Origin: Paenarthrobacter aurescens TC1 | Lineage (GTDB): Bacteria > Actinomycetota > Actinomycetes > Actinomycetales > Micrococcaceae | NCBI GenBank assembly: GCA_000014925.1 | Contig: CP000476.1 | Location: forward strand, 236,726-300,725 | Length of the DNA: 64,000 bases | Reading direction: 5' to 3' | In this document: positions 8,556 to 17,891 of the stretch, piece after piece | Position numbering within the stretch: the first letter of the stretch is position 1 | Layout: the number at the start of each line of letters is the position of its first letter | Notes under the pieces: model-generated | The model's database searches: none | What the model was told of the DNA's origin: nothing | What the model saw: only the letters and a program-made list of their open reading frames with translations | Position numbers and translations under genes: made by a program

Positions 8556-9459
8556 AGCTGAACCCTACAAACGGATGCGGCAATGTGACAATTTTGAAGC
8601 CGAAAATTTGGAGGCACCTTTTCACACCGGCAACAACTGTCACTCTATACGCAGCGTGGCTTAGTAACGGAATCCGCTAAACCAACCGGCACGGCTTGGA
8701 TTAGAACAAATCTTTATCTAAACTCGGATCCCACTCGTGAGATTTTAGTCACACCTAGAGCTTTGATGGACAAGGTCCCCTTCTGGTGCCTTGTCCTGCA
8801 TTGACCTCACTGCGCATACATCCACGCGCGGCGCAGCGGAGGCGCCTGACCTGCGGTGATGGTGGCTTGACATGCGAAACTGCGCTGCCCTGAGGAAATG
8901 TTGAGCATTAGCATGCGATTTGACGAGATCTTGATCAAGGGCAAAGAAAATGTTGAGGGGCGCCTGATTAGCTGGATTTGTAGTCGCCCGTGGAGCTGGT
9001 GATTGCATGAAGGGTTTGAATGATTCTTCTGTTTTCTTGGTCGTTAAGAAACATGCAGCAGAGGGACGCTTGAGCGCTATTGGGAAAGCAAGTAGTGCTG
9101 CTAAGAAAAATAGAGTACTCGCTACTCGTGCGGACTCCTGCTGTCTTGTTTGTAATTGGTTTGCCGATTTTCGGCCTCCTTTGCGGGGGTCGGTATCTGC
9201 CGGAGTCGACGGCGGAAGCTAGCCCCTTGAGACCGGGTTGGCCCCCCAGCCCGCGGTCGACTCCCCTTCCGTGTTCACTTCCAGCGTTCCGTCCAGTTTC
9301 GATTGCAAAAACTAACGCCTGCCGCGTCTCAATCATCGAAGAGAGACCGGCGGGCGTTTCCATGCCCGCAGGCAAACCGCGACCGCGGTTCAGCTGAAGG
9401 CCCCCGCCCCATGCCCGCCCGACCGCCTTAGCCTGTCCCAGAGGAAAGAACCAAATCTT
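8556..9459. other. Long intergenic region before the polysaccharide genes
   Basis: About 900 bases lie between galU and the PelG-like gene. A hairpin GGACAAGG/CCTTGTCC is at 8768-8796. A short frame from 9080 to 9397 encodes one possible membrane segment (AVLFVIGLPIFGLLCG) followed by low-complexity sequence, which I do not call a gene. Two hairpins near 9350-9390 precede the PelG-like gene. The lower GC around 8600-9150 suggests regulatory DNA or decayed sequence. Confidence 0.5.
9350..9390 (+). promoter_or_regulatory. Tandem hairpins in the leader of the PelG-like gene
   Basis: GCGGGC (9350-9355) pairs with GCCCGC (9364-9369), and AACCGCG (9375-9381) with CGCGGTT (9384-9390). They lie 70-110 bases before the TTG start. 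They could be an operator, an attenuator or a folded leader; the sequence alone does not decide. Confidence 0.4.
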
Positions 9460-10911
9460 TTGAAGTCCTTGTTACAAGATTCGTATACCCGTCAGATGTC
9501 CATGGTCATTGTCGTAGGACTAGTGTTGTCGGCTCTTGTACCGTTCGTGGTTCAACTCTTTCCTGCCGGCACAGACCTTCCCGTTCTCGCCGCAGCCGTG
9601 CTTCCTTTCCTGCTGGCCCTCGCCCTGATCATCAAGCCCGGCATTGTCGGGCCGGACCGCGCCGCGGATGGCCCCGCAACTGAGCGTTTGGGGGCGGCCC
9701 TCCTCCTGTACCTCTCCCCCGTGCTCCTGTTGAACGTTGTCTATCCGCTGGTCAGCCCTTCCATGGCCGCCGTGGACATCGACGGGGTGCCGCTGACGCT
9801 GGTGGTGCTGGCCTCATCCATTACCGTGCCCTGGATGGCCCAGGCGGCATGCCTTCCCATTTACCGGGTACTTGGGGATCTCATGGCCGAACGGAACCTC
9901 GAAGAGATCACGCGGAGGTTCTGCCAGCACTGGCCCACGATATTGGTCCAGTCCCTGCCCCTGATTGCGGTGTTTGCTGTACCCATGTGGTTGGCAACGG
10001 GCTGGTCCGCCACAGTGATGATCGATTACGCAGTCCTTTGTGTCCTGCATCTGATCTTCGTCCAGTCACTTGTTCTCGCCAACGTCGCAAACCGCCGCGG
10101 CCTTTGGGCCATCGCCTGGTCAGGCTACGCTGCCGCCCTCTTTATAGCTCCCACCATGTGGTGGCTTCCGCCCTTGGTCGGGACCGTCACGCAGGTGCTG
10201 GCAATGCGCTCCGGCCTTCGTTACCTGGGTTTTGCCCAACGTCTGAGCATGCGCGTCTTCGGCATGGATCTGGTCCGGGGCCTCCTTATGGGCGCAGTCC
10301 TGTGGGCCGACAAGTTCGCCCTGTTCCTGGCATCCAAAGGCGACTTTCAGGTAGTCGCCGTGTTCGCCGCCATGCTGCCAGCCGTTGTTGCCTACAACTT
10401 CTACTTCGTCCATCTGGCCCCAGGGGTGGATCGTGCTCTCCACGGCATGCACCGTGATATTGCCGAAGCCCCCATCGGCTCACTTAAGGGCAGTTCCCGG
10501 CGGCTCACCCGTGTTGTCGACCGGTCCGTACTGCTCACCGGAGCGATCGCAGCACTGCTGACACTGTCGGTCTCCCTTGTCATGGCAGGCGTTGATCCGC
10601 TGCACACACTGTTGGCGGTAGCCGCTGCCGCAGCATCCTGGGGATTTATGGTCCTGACGCTGCTGAGCTACGAACTGGATTTCATCGGCGAGAAGACCAC
10701 ACCACAGATCATTGGGGCAGTGCATCTCGCAATCTGCGTCCTCGCTTTTACTGCCGGCGGACTCTTCGGTCCCCTCACCGGCGCGGCCGGAAGTTACCTC
10801 CTGTTGGGGGCCGTGGACTTCGTTCTCATCGGCGTCGCATGGGTGCTTTACAAGCACCACTGGAGCCAACCGGAGTACACGCTCTTCTGGCGCCACGCCA
10901 CCACCTGGTAA
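9460..10911 (+). CDS. Multi-spanning membrane protein, PelG-like polysaccharide exporter
   Basis: The 483-residue protein is hydrophobic throughout, with roughly twelve transmembrane segments and charged loops such as YKHHWSQPEYTLFWRHATTW at the C-terminus. PelG, the inner-membrane Wzx-like protein of the Pel exopolysaccharide machinery, is about 456 residues with a similar layout and is encoded beside PelF, as here. The call rests on topology, length and the next gene being clearly PelF-like; I cannot see diagnostic PelG residues. The TTG start at 9460 follows AGAGGAAAG at a long spacing; ATG at 9496 is an alternative. It would export or assemble the polymer in the membrane. Confidence 0.68.
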   Translation: MKSLLQDSYTRQMSMVIVVGLVLSALVPFVVQLFPAGTDLPVLAAAVLPFLLALALIIKPGIVGPDRAADGPATERLGAALLLYLSPVLLLNVVYPLVSPSMAAVDIDGVPLTLVVLASSITVPWMAQAACLPIYRVLGDLMAERNLEEITRRFCQHWPTILVQSLPLIAVFAVPMWLATGWSATVMIDYAVLCVLHLIFVQSLVLANVANRRGLWAIAWSGYAAALFIAPTMWWLPPLVGTVTQVLAMRSGLRYLGFAQRLSMRVFGMDLVRGLLMGAVLWADKFALFLASKGDFQVVAVFAAMLPAVVAYNFYFVHLAPGVDRALHGMHRDIAEAPIGSLKGSSRRLTRVVDRSVLLTGAIAALLTLSVSLVMAGVDPLHTLLAVAAAAASWGFMVLTLLSYELDFIGEKTTPQIIGAVHLAICVLAFTAGGLFGPLTGAAGSYLLLGAVDFVLIGVAWVLYKHHWSQPEYTLFWRHATTW

Positions 10912-10998
10912 CCCACCTGAACGCACGACATCGGCGAAGACTCTTCGCGCCCAAGCAATCTCAATGCCTCAATGCCTGAATGACTAAGGGGAAACATC

Positions 10999-12690
10999 TT
11001 GTATTCGACTGTTAAGCACTGGACCACTCAACGCAAGGACGTTCTGCCTCTGCGCGCCTCCGCTCCGGAAGCGCCGGCCGAGCCTGTGTATGAAGACGTC
11101 GATGTGGCCATCGTGATGGAGTCCACCTACCCGTACCTCAAGGGCGGGGTCTCCGCGGTCGTTCATGACATCGTGACCCATAACCCTGATCTGAGCTACG
11201 GCATCATCCACATCACCTGGGACTCGGACTCACCGATGACGGACCTGTACGGGATGCCCTCCAACGTCCGATGGGTACGCACCGTGTTCCTGAGCATGGA
11301 AGAACACCGCCACAACTTCCTTTCCGTCTCAGCAAAAGACCTCGGCATGACTGCACAGCAGCGTGAAGAACTCTCCCACCGCCTGTTCAACGCCCTCTAC
11401 GCGCTGTCCGAGCGCGGTGAAGTTGAGCACCTTTGGGACCTGATCGACGAAGGCCTGAACGAACGCACCCGTCAGTACCCCCTGTGGGCCCTGCTCGGGT
11501 CCAGAGAGTTTATGCAGACCCTGCAGGAACGTATGCCCCAGTTGAACCTGTCCCTGGCGAACTCGTTCTGGACACTGCGCAATTTCTTCTCGCTGGCCTT
11601 CGCCGTGCTCGGTGAAACCATGCCGCGGGCGAAGGTCTACCACGCCCACACGACGGGCTATGCGTCACTGCTCGGAGCGGCCGCGGCACGAGATCACGAC
11701 ACGGCGTTCCTGCTCACGGAGCACAACCTTTACGTCCGGGACACGGTTAACACCCTGCTGGACCGCAACATGGCCCTGTCCATCACAGAGGATGATTACC
11801 GGACCTTCGATGTGACCGCTGAGCAGCGGGCCTGGATGGCGTGGTGGACGGAAATGGGCCGGTTCTGCTATCCCAGCGCACGCCTGATCACCTACCTTTA
11901 CCCGAGTGCCATCACGGAGGCGGCCCGCCTCGGCTCCGACATCGACAAGTCGGTGGTGGTGCCCAACGGCATGGTCATTGAAGAGTTCGACGATAAGTAC
12001 CGCGCCCGTCAGCAAGCCCTGGTGAAAATGGAGCAAGAAGGCTCAGATTATGTCTGGCACCTTGTGTATATCGCACGGGTAGTCCCCATCAAGGGGCTCC
12101 TGGATCTGCTGTCCAGCCTCGAGATCCTACGGGACCGCGGGTTCCCGAACCTGCACCTTGACGTCCTGGGCCCGACCGAGCATGTTCCCGAATACTACGA
12201 AGCCTGCCTCGCGAAAATCGACGCCCTCGGCCTCCACGACCACGTCACGATCCACGGGACAGTCAACGTACGGGACATGCTTGATCAGTTCGACCTCCTG
12301 GTCCTTCCCAGCTACAACGAAGGCCAGCCCATCGTCATCCTCGAAGCAATGGCCGCAGGCATCCCCACTGTTGGCTCCGACGTCGGCGGCGTCGCCCAGC
12401 AGATCGCCGACGACCTCTACACTGCGGACGGCCGCACCATAGGTCCCTGCGGAGAGACCGTCACCCCTGGCGACGTCGTACAAATGGCTGATGGTATCGA
12501 GGCAGTCATCGGCAACCTGGATTCCTACGCTGCGTACGCGGCGAACGCGCGTACCCGGGTCCAGGAACTCTTCCAGATGCACGAGGTGATGTCCTCGTAT
12601 AACCAGATCTACCGTGCCCTGGGCGACCTGCCGGTTGTGGGCGAAACGATCGAGCTTCTCCACCATGAGCTGGCGTCGGTAGAGTCGTGA
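10999..12690 (+). CDS. pelF: PelF-like GT4 glycosyltransferase
   Basis: The 563-residue cytosolic enzyme has the PelF N-terminal signature VAIVMESTYPYLKGGVSAVV, then AKVYHAHTTGYASLLGA and FLLTEHNLYVRD, where family members bear similar words. The C-terminal GT-B half contains IARVVPIKGLLDLL, LGPTEHVPEYYEAC and the GT4 donor site EGQPIVILEAMAAGIPTV with SDVGG. PelF uses UDP-activated amino-sugars to polymerise Pel. The gene follows the PelG-like gene by 87 bases and overlaps the next gene by four (GTGA), so these are one operon. The start used is TTG with GGGGAAA upstream. Confidence 0.85.
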   Translation: MYSTVKHWTTQRKDVLPLRASAPEAPAEPVYEDVDVAIVMESTYPYLKGGVSAVVHDIVTHNPDLSYGIIHITWDSDSPMTDLYGMPSNVRWVRTVFLSMEEHRHNFLSVSAKDLGMTAQQREELSHRLFNALYALSERGEVEHLWDLIDEGLNERTRQYPLWALLGSREFMQTLQERMPQLNLSLANSFWTLRNFFSLAFAVLGETMPRAKVYHAHTTGYASLLGAAAARDHDTAFLLTEHNLYVRDTVNTLLDRNMALSITEDDYRTFDVTAEQRAWMAWWTEMGRFCYPSARLITYLYPSAITEAARLGSDIDKSVVVPNGMVIEEFDDKYRARQQALVKMEQEGSDYVWHLVYIARVVPIKGLLDLLSSLEILRDRGFPNLHLDVLGPTEHVPEYYEACLAKIDALGLHDHVTIHGTVNVRDMLDQFDLLVLPSYNEGQPIVILEAMAAGIPTVGSDVGGVAQQIADDLYTADGRTIGPCGETVTPGDVVQMADGIEAVIGNLDSYAAYAANARTRVQELFQMHEVMSSYNQIYRALGDLPVVGETIELLHHELASVES

Positions 12691-13769
12691 CAGGTGTGGG
12701 CGCCTGGATCCGATACGGCGATCCAATCACCCCGGAGCAGATTTCCTTCGCTGCCGAGCACTACCGCGCTGCCATCCTGCAGCCATGGGAACTGGACGCG
12801 GCAACCGAGCTCAAGCGGCTCCGCCCGGACATGACCGTCCTTTGCTACAAATGCCTGTCCTCCACCCGGGACTACGAACCCGGGCCGGTCTACAGCTCAG
12901 GTGTGGCGCATTCCGAAGCCGAAGACGAGGGAGGGTCCTGGTTCGCGACCCGGCTGGACGGTTCACGCATCCAGTGGAACGGATATGGCGGGCATTGGCA
13001 GATGAACGTGCGGGATCCGGGGTACCGGGCCCGCTGGGTCCAGAACGTCACCGAGGAACTGGACGGTTCCCCTTTCGACGGGGTGATGGCTGACAACGAC
13101 GTGTTCGACGACTATTACCAGCTGAACCTCCCGATTCAGGGCGCAGCTTCGATGGCTGATCTTCGCGACGGGCTCGATCTTCTCGTTCACGCAGCCGGTA
13201 CGGCCTTGAACGGCGTCGGCAAACTCCTCGTACCCAACATTGCCGAATCACGGCGGCTCCCGGGGCGGTGGGCCTCCCATGCAGCGTACGGAGGCGGATT
13301 CGAAGAGGTTTGGCTCGGATACGGGCCGGAGAACCTTTTTGACCCCCACACGGCCGAAGCACAGCTTGGGCAGGCTGAGGGCCCTGGCCTGTCGATCCTG
13401 CGCGTACCCACTGACGGGGACGACAACCACCCAAATTTCACCTACGGGCTGGCAGCGTTCTGGATCTTCGGTGCCGGCCGGGGTTCCTTCTCGGCTACGG
13501 CACACGACGATTACAGCCGCACTCAACACATCCCGGAACTTGACTGGGCACTCGGCGCTCCACAAGGAGAACCGAAAGGCTGGCAGCATGTCTGGTCCCG
13601 GGAATTCAGCGACGGATGGGCCGCTGTGAATTTCAACAAAGACGGCCGCCGCAGGCGCCGTATCAGCGTTCCTCCCGGACTGGCGGACAGCGCCGGCAAC
13701 CCGGCTCCATCATCCCTGGTCCTACCGGCTCAGCGGGGCGTCATCTATCAGCGAGGGCAGAAAAATTAA
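12687..13769 (+). CDS. Predicted glycoside hydrolase (GHL15-like TIM barrel)
   Basis: The 360-residue protein reads as a TIM-barrel hydrolase of the putative GHL15/GH114-like type: AAILQPWELDAATEL and MTVLCYKCLSST for early strands, WQMNVRDPGYRARWVQNV, then DGVMADNDVF with the likely catalytic acidic residues at a strand end. A beta-rich C-terminal domain follows (FSDGWAAVNFNKDG). No signal peptide is visible, so it would act in the cytoplasm unless exported otherwise, unlike PelA of Gram-negative bacteria. GTG overlaps the pelF stop as GTGA, showing translational coupling. Hydrolysis of the polymer or a sugar intermediate is inferred from the neighbours. Confidence 0.65.
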   Translation: MTGVGAWIRYGDPITPEQISFAAEHYRAAILQPWELDAATELKRLRPDMTVLCYKCLSSTRDYEPGPVYSSGVAHSEAEDEGGSWFATRLDGSRIQWNGYGGHWQMNVRDPGYRARWVQNVTEELDGSPFDGVMADNDVFDDYYQLNLPIQGAASMADLRDGLDLLVHAAGTALNGVGKLLVPNIAESRRLPGRWASHAAYGGGFEEVWLGYGPENLFDPHTAEAQLGQAEGPGLSILRVPTDGDDNHPNFTYGLAAFWIFGAGRGSFSATAHDDYSRTQHIPELDWALGAPQGEPKGWQHVWSREFSDGWAAVNFNKDGRRRRRISVPPGLADSAGNPAPSSLVLPAQRGVIYQRGQKN

Positions 13770-14793
13770 GATACTCATCACCGGCGGCTGCGGGTACATC
13801 GGATCACACACGATCCTTCATCTGCTCGAGGCCGGACACGACATCACTGTCATCGATAACCTCAGCAACTCCTTGTCCGAATCCCTGCTGCGGGTAGAGA
13901 AACTTACCGGATGCGATGTTTCCTTTGTCGAAGGGGACATCGCCGACGCCTCTTGCCTCCAGAGGATCTTTGACCAAGACGATATTGAGGCGGTTATTCA
14001 CTTTGCCGGCTACAAGGCAGTCGGGGAATCCGTCAGCCAGCCCCTGCGCTATTACGGCAACAATGTCAGCGGGACGTTGAATCTTCTGGAGACTATGGAC
14101 GCCTACGGCATCCGGAACCTGGTGTTCAGTTCGTCGGCCACGGTTTACGGGGCAAATCCTGACATGCCGCTGAAAGAGGACTTTCCGTTACGGGCGACAA
14201 GTCCCTACGGCAGGACCAAACAGCACATCGAAGAGATCCTGACGGATCTCGAGTCCGCTGACGGCAGGTGGCGGATAGCGCTGCTGCGCTACTTTAACCC
14301 CGTAGGCGCCCACCCTTCCGGCCTGATCGGCGAAGACCCTCAGGGCCCGCCCAATAATCTCTTCCCCTTCGTGGCCCAGGTAGCCGTGGGCCGCAGGGAA
14401 AAAGTGAGTGTTTTCGGCAACGACTACCCCACTCCTGACGGTACGGGGGTCCGCGATTACATCCATGTCATGGACCTTGCAGCCGGGCACGCCGCCGCAT
14501 TGGACTACCTGACCGACCACCAGGGTCTGCACACGTGGAATCTCGGAACCGGCCGGGGCTACTCCGTGCTGGAAATTATCCAGGCCTTCGAGGCTGCATC
14601 GGGCACCACCGTCCCCTATGAACTTGTGGACCGGCGCCCGGGAGACGCCCCCGTCAGCCTGGCCGATCCGTCCCGAGCCCTCCACGATTTGGGGTGGACA
14701 GCGTCAGAGACGCTGGAGAGCATGTGTGCAGATGCTTGGCGCTGGCAACAAAACAACCCCGAGGGCTACCGGGCCAAGGCAAAACCAGCGTGA
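13765..14793 (+). CDS. galE: UDP-glucose 4-epimerase, apparent ATT start
   Basis: The 342-residue enzyme interconverts UDP-glucose/galactose (and often the GlcNAc/GalNAc pair). It has the NAD turn KILITGGCGYIGSHT, the substrate serine in VFSSSATVYG and the catalytic pair in PYGRTKQHIEE. Homology begins right at 13765, where the codon is ATT; no ATG, GTG or TTG occurs upstream in frame for many codons. AGGG lies seven bases before ATT, and the preceding gene's stop overlaps it (ATTAA), as expected for a coupled start. The first ATG, at 13873, would delete the NAD-binding turn. Either ATT is used or ATG has mutated. Confidence 0.9.
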   Translation: MKILITGGCGYIGSHTILHLLEAGHDITVIDNLSNSLSESLLRVEKLTGCDVSFVEGDIADASCLQRIFDQDDIEAVIHFAGYKAVGESVSQPLRYYGNNVSGTLNLLETMDAYGIRNLVFSSSATVYGANPDMPLKEDFPLRATSPYGRTKQHIEEILTDLESADGRWRIALLRYFNPVGAHPSGLIGEDPQGPPNNLFPFVAQVAVGRREKVSVFGNDYPTPDGTGVRDYIHVMDLAAGHAAALDYLTDHQGLHTWNLGTGRGYSVLEIIQAFEAASGTTVPYELVDRRPGDAPVSLADPSRALHDLGWTASETLESMCADAWRWQQNNPEGYRAKAKPA

Positions 14794-14801
14794 CGACGGC
14801 G

Positions 14802-16256
14802 TTAAAGGGCTGGTAGATATTTGCGGCCAAGCGTCAGCCACCCGGTTTTGGTCTGGTCCTGGGAAGCATTGGCGAAGCGCAGGGGCACTCCGTTAACCAG
14901 GGGGTTAACCGGCCGCAGAACGAGGGTGTAGTACCCGGGTGCCAGTCCGCTGCTGCTGACGGGTGTTTTCCACTGAACCGTCATCCCCGGCTTCACGGCA
15001 GAGAGCTTCCACGATGTCGCCCAGGTCCGGGCGATTTTCCCCGCGTTATCGACTGCAGCGATTTGCACAGGCCAGTCGTAGTAGAAAGGTGCCACTCCCA
15101 CATTGCGGACCATCACACTAACATCAGTCTGCCCGCTCAGGGTTCCCCGCGTTGCGGCGAAAGCGGTCGCTTGGAACCGGTAACCCAGCGATTGGGAAGC
15201 GGCCGTGGCATTACTGAGCGCCTGCCCGGAGTATCCCGGGTTGAATGCATGCTGATTCAGCAACCAGGAGGCGTGCGTCGCTTTCACGCTGCCTGCGAAG
15301 TCGTTGTCGGCGCCGGCTTCTATGACGGGGCAGTTCATTGGCGCGTTGAAGATACAGTGCTGGATCTCGGGACGCAGTTCTCCTCCGACCGGCTGGGAGA
15401 GCCACTTTTCGGTCGCACCGGCCTGGGTCAATTTGTCCATAAAGTGCCAGCCGGGCCCCGGCAGGGTTCCGACGGCGAAGGAGTCGTCGTGGTACCCGAC
15501 GTTCAGGCTGCTGTTGGCCGCGTCCGGGTATCTCACCTGAAGCTTCGTTCTCGTAAAAGCCTTGGTGTAGGCCTGGAGCACCCGCTGCTGGGAGGCCGAT
15601 GATGCGAGCCAGTTCTCGGGGCTCGCCCATCCGTCATGCGGGTAGGTGTGCCACTCCCCCCAAAACCCTAAAAGGCCCATCTGGATAAACCCGATCCGCG
15701 GATCTCCGTCATACCGCGATCCCAGGGCCGCGATAAAGCCGTCCAGGGCTTCCAAAAGGCGTGGATCATCGTAATTCGGGGAGACACTCACCTCACGGTT
15801 GTCATAGTCCGTATACCGGTGGGTGGCGAGTCCTGAATCGAGAAGATATTTGGGAACGCCAGAAGCCTTGCCCGGGTAGTCCAGGTAGAACCTGAAAACC
15901 GCCTGGTGACCGCGGGCGGCTATGGCATTCAACTGGGAATCAAAACTTGACCAGTTGTAGGTTCCAGGGCCTACAACAACAGAGTTAACCGGAACGTAAA
16001 ACCACTCCATGGAGTGGGGTACACCGTTATAACTGCCAGCGTAAGGAACGAAACCTGCCAGAGGATTACTCGCAGGAGCAGGGCCAGCCGCGAGGGAAAC
16101 CCACCCCCCGGAAGAGTCCGCTGCTTCCGCCGCAGGAACGGTGGAGGTAGAAGGAACCATCAACCACACCGCAGCCACAAAGCAAGAGACAAACGCAGCA
16201 ATAAGAAGGCGTCCGCCCTGCTTCTTCCCGCGCAGACGATACCCCAATGTATTCAA
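14802..16256 (-). CDS. Secreted DUF4874/DUF4832 protein
   Basis: The mature protein has an N-terminal TIM-barrel-like part typical of DUF4874 (NPLAGFVPYAG, HSMEWFYVPVNS, FRFYLDYPGK, GFIQMGLLGFWGEWHTYP) and a C-terminal DUF4832 beta-sandwich (SLGYRFQATAFAAT, YYTLVLRPVNPLVNGVPLRF). The motif GFWGEWHT is a likely active-site strand of a glycoside hydrolase. The N-terminus is a signal peptide: RGKKQGGRLL, a hydrophobic stretch, then cleavage near AEA. TTG at 16256 has GGGGG eight bases upstream, better than the longer frame to 16337. It converges on galE and probably acts on extracellular polysaccharide. Confidence 0.82.
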   Translation of the reverse strand: MNTLGYRLRGKKQGGRLLIAAFVSCFVAAVWLMVPSTSTVPAAEAADSSGGWVSLAAGPAPASNPLAGFVPYAGSYNGVPHSMEWFYVPVNSVVVGPGTYNWSSFDSQLNAIAARGHQAVFRFYLDYPGKASGVPKYLLDSGLATHRYTDYDNREVSVSPNYDDPRLLEALDGFIAALGSRYDGDPRIGFIQMGLLGFWGEWHTYPHDGWASPENWLASSASQQRVLQAYTKAFTRTKLQVRYPDAANSSLNVGYHDDSFAVGTLPGPGWHFMDKLTQAGATEKWLSQPVGGELRPEIQHCIFNAPMNCPVIEAGADNDFAGSVKATHASWLLNQHAFNPGYSGQALSNATAASQSLGYRFQATAFAATRGTLSGQTDVSVMVRNVGVAPFYYDWPVQIAAVDNAGKIARTWATSWKLSAVKPGMTVQWKTPVSSSGLAPGYYTLVLRPVNPLVNGVPLRFANASQDQTKTGWLTLGRKYLPAL

Positions 16257-16466
16257 TTGCACTTCCCCCTGAGACAAGCACCAATGAGACCGAGCATTAA
16301 CAACAGCAATGAGACCAGGACCTGCAAACGCCGCCACCCAGACGGCGCTTCAAACTCAGCACGTCGGACTGATCCTAAGGCCAAAAACCGCCTTTACCTC
16401 AAGAATTTCTCAATTCTTTTTCAAATTTCTGCGCTAAAAAGCCAGACCCAACCCGAGGCAGTAAGC

Positions 16467-16985
16467 ATGACCCCCATCCAAGCCCCCTCCCATGACCTAC
16501 CCGCCTCACAGGAATGGCCAGCCATGACCCACCCTGCTGATGTCCAGCTGCCATTGGTGGACCAGTTGGTACTTGAGCGGCTAAGAGAAGAACTCGCAGA
16601 TGACGGCAACGGGTATACGAGCGTTTTCGTCGCTAACTTCATCGCTTGCCTCCCCCGCAGAATCGAACGGCTGCGTGTTGCCCTGACCACAGGAGATTGG
16701 GAAGGCTCTTTCGACGCGGTTCTAAGCTTGAAGACGTCCAGTCAGATGGTGGGCGCGGAGCAACTTGCCTTCCTGGCGTTGAAACTGGAGGCTGAACTCC
16801 GCAGCGAAGCAACTTTGGAGAACGTAATGATTGCGTTGCCGCAGCAAGCGGCAACATATCTTGCACCAATCAACGAATGCAGCAAAAAAACCTTGTGTAG
16901 CCTCAAGGCCCAGTGCTCAACAAGGGGCCCGGCAGGCTCGCCTCACCACAAAGAGATTGAAAGCCATGCCCGTGTCTCCAGCTAA
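16467..16985 (+). CDS. Hpt-like four-helix protein lacking the phospho-histidine
   Basis: The central part (about residues 30-115) matches the Hpt fold: VFVANFIACLPRRIERLRVAL for the first helix pair, then VLSLKTSSQMVGAEQLAFLALKLE where phosphotransfer proteins carry AHxLKGSSxxxGA. At the histidine position there is leucine, so classical phosphotransfer is not possible. ATG at 16467 follows GAGG; ATG at 16524 is an alternative. The C-terminal 40 residues have no recognised domain. The gene begins the signalling block with the LOV-GGDEF-EAL and SpoIIE-type genes and may act as an adaptor. A second such protein lies at 21726. Confidence 0.72.
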   Translation: MTPIQAPSHDLPASQEWPAMTHPADVQLPLVDQLVLERLREELADDGNGYTSVFVANFIACLPRRIERLRVALTTGDWEGSFDAVLSLKTSSQMVGAEQLAFLALKLEAELRSEATLENVMIALPQQAATYLAPINECSKKTLCSLKAQCSTRGPAGSPHHKEIESHARVSS

Positions 16986-17197
16986 GCCATCCCGGCCTTC
17001 CTCGGTGCTGCAGGTCATAATTCCGGCGTCCCACGCGGACCTTGCTGAGGCAAAGGCTTGCGGCGGAAACAGCGTAGTGGGCGGGTAAGCCACTCAGTCA
17101 GGAAGGACACATATTGTGTCAGAGGCAACGTGGATGGAAATCTTCCCCTTTGTGGTCTCGGACGATGCGCCGACCGTTATTGGTACAGGCGGTGTGA

Positions 17198-17515
17198 CTA
17201 CGCCCCGGAACCCATCCTCCGGGCGCTCAGCAGAGTTTCGGCGCTTATCTGGGAGAGGCGGGGCTGGGGTGGGCTTTCCGGCTTCAGGATCCCGGTCGGC
17301 TGCTTGCCGTCAGCGAAGAGGGGACGCTGTACAGGGCTACCCGGACGTGGAGTTTGCGCCGTCAGCCCCCATGGCTGAAACAGACGTCAGGAGCCTCATT
17401 CCTGGTAGCCACCACCGAAATCCAGTTCGACGAAACCCAGCAGCTCCCCCAGGACATCACGAACAGCTTTTTGCAGTTTCTGGAGGACAAGGAAAACATG
17501 CATCCCGCGGGGTAG
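17198..17515 (+). pseudogene. Open frame without start, unknown protein remnant
   Basis: After a TGA at 17195 the frame is open for 106 codons and has protein-like composition (FGAYLGEAGLGWAFRLQDPG, RLLAVSEEGTLYRATRTW, FLVATTEIQFDETQQLPQ). No ATG, and no GTG or TTG with a ribosome site, begins it. The upstream frame from 17116 (MSEATWMEIFPFVVSDD) could be its real N-terminus after a frameshift around 17195-17230. I do not recognise the family. It is most simply a frameshifted gene. Confidence 0.35.
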
Positions 17516-17580
17516 CTGACTTGTGACCTGTCGCTGCTGCTCCCTACAGGTTTTGGAACGGAGCCTCCACGCGGCTTGTA

Positions 17581-17805
17581 TCACGCGGAGGCTCCTGACA
17601 CTGGCACCCCTTGGGGAAGGCGCAGGGCCTGGACGTAAAGTACCGTCTCCCCCTCCCCCTGCCTGGCCAAAGCGCCCTTTCCTTTGGATTCCTTGATCCA
17701 ATATTGAGGATCCCGGTTCACATTCAGAAATTTCGACTTCATGAACCGGCGGAAGTGGGTTGCCATTCCCGGATCCAGCGGAACCGAGGTCACGATAGCT
17801 GCCAC
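17581..17805 (-). CDS. Small hypothetical protein
   Basis: The 74-residue frame starts with GTG and contains HFRRFMKSKFLNVNRDPQYW and a glycine/lysine stretch followed by ETVLYVQALRLPQGVPV. Composition is protein-like and basic. No family is recognised and the ribosome site is weak, so it may be a remnant. It lies between the LOV-GGDEF-EAL gene, on the same strand, and the broken frame at 17198. Confidence 0.3.
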   Translation of the reverse strand: MAAIVTSVPLDPGMATHFRRFMKSKFLNVNRDPQYWIKESKGKGALARQGEGETVLYVQALRLPQGVPVSGASA

Positions 17806-17891
17806 CGCATCTTCGATTCACGACGAAGAATCGCGGGCGGGATCGGGAAGTTTATGTCCTGCCCGGTTTATCGTTCCTACGAGGCGCTGAG

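Noticed and set aside
9080..9397. Small membrane protein before the PelG-like gene
   Set aside because: One hydrophobic stretch followed by low-complexity sequence, with a weak start; more likely non-coding.
12687..13769. PelA identity for the hydrolase
   Set aside because: No signal peptide, no deacetylase domain, and length is about a third of PelA.
17116..17526. 136-residue protein from ATG/GTG 17116
   Set aside because: After about 30 residues composition turns to arginine/proline noise, while another frame becomes protein-like; a frameshift fits better.
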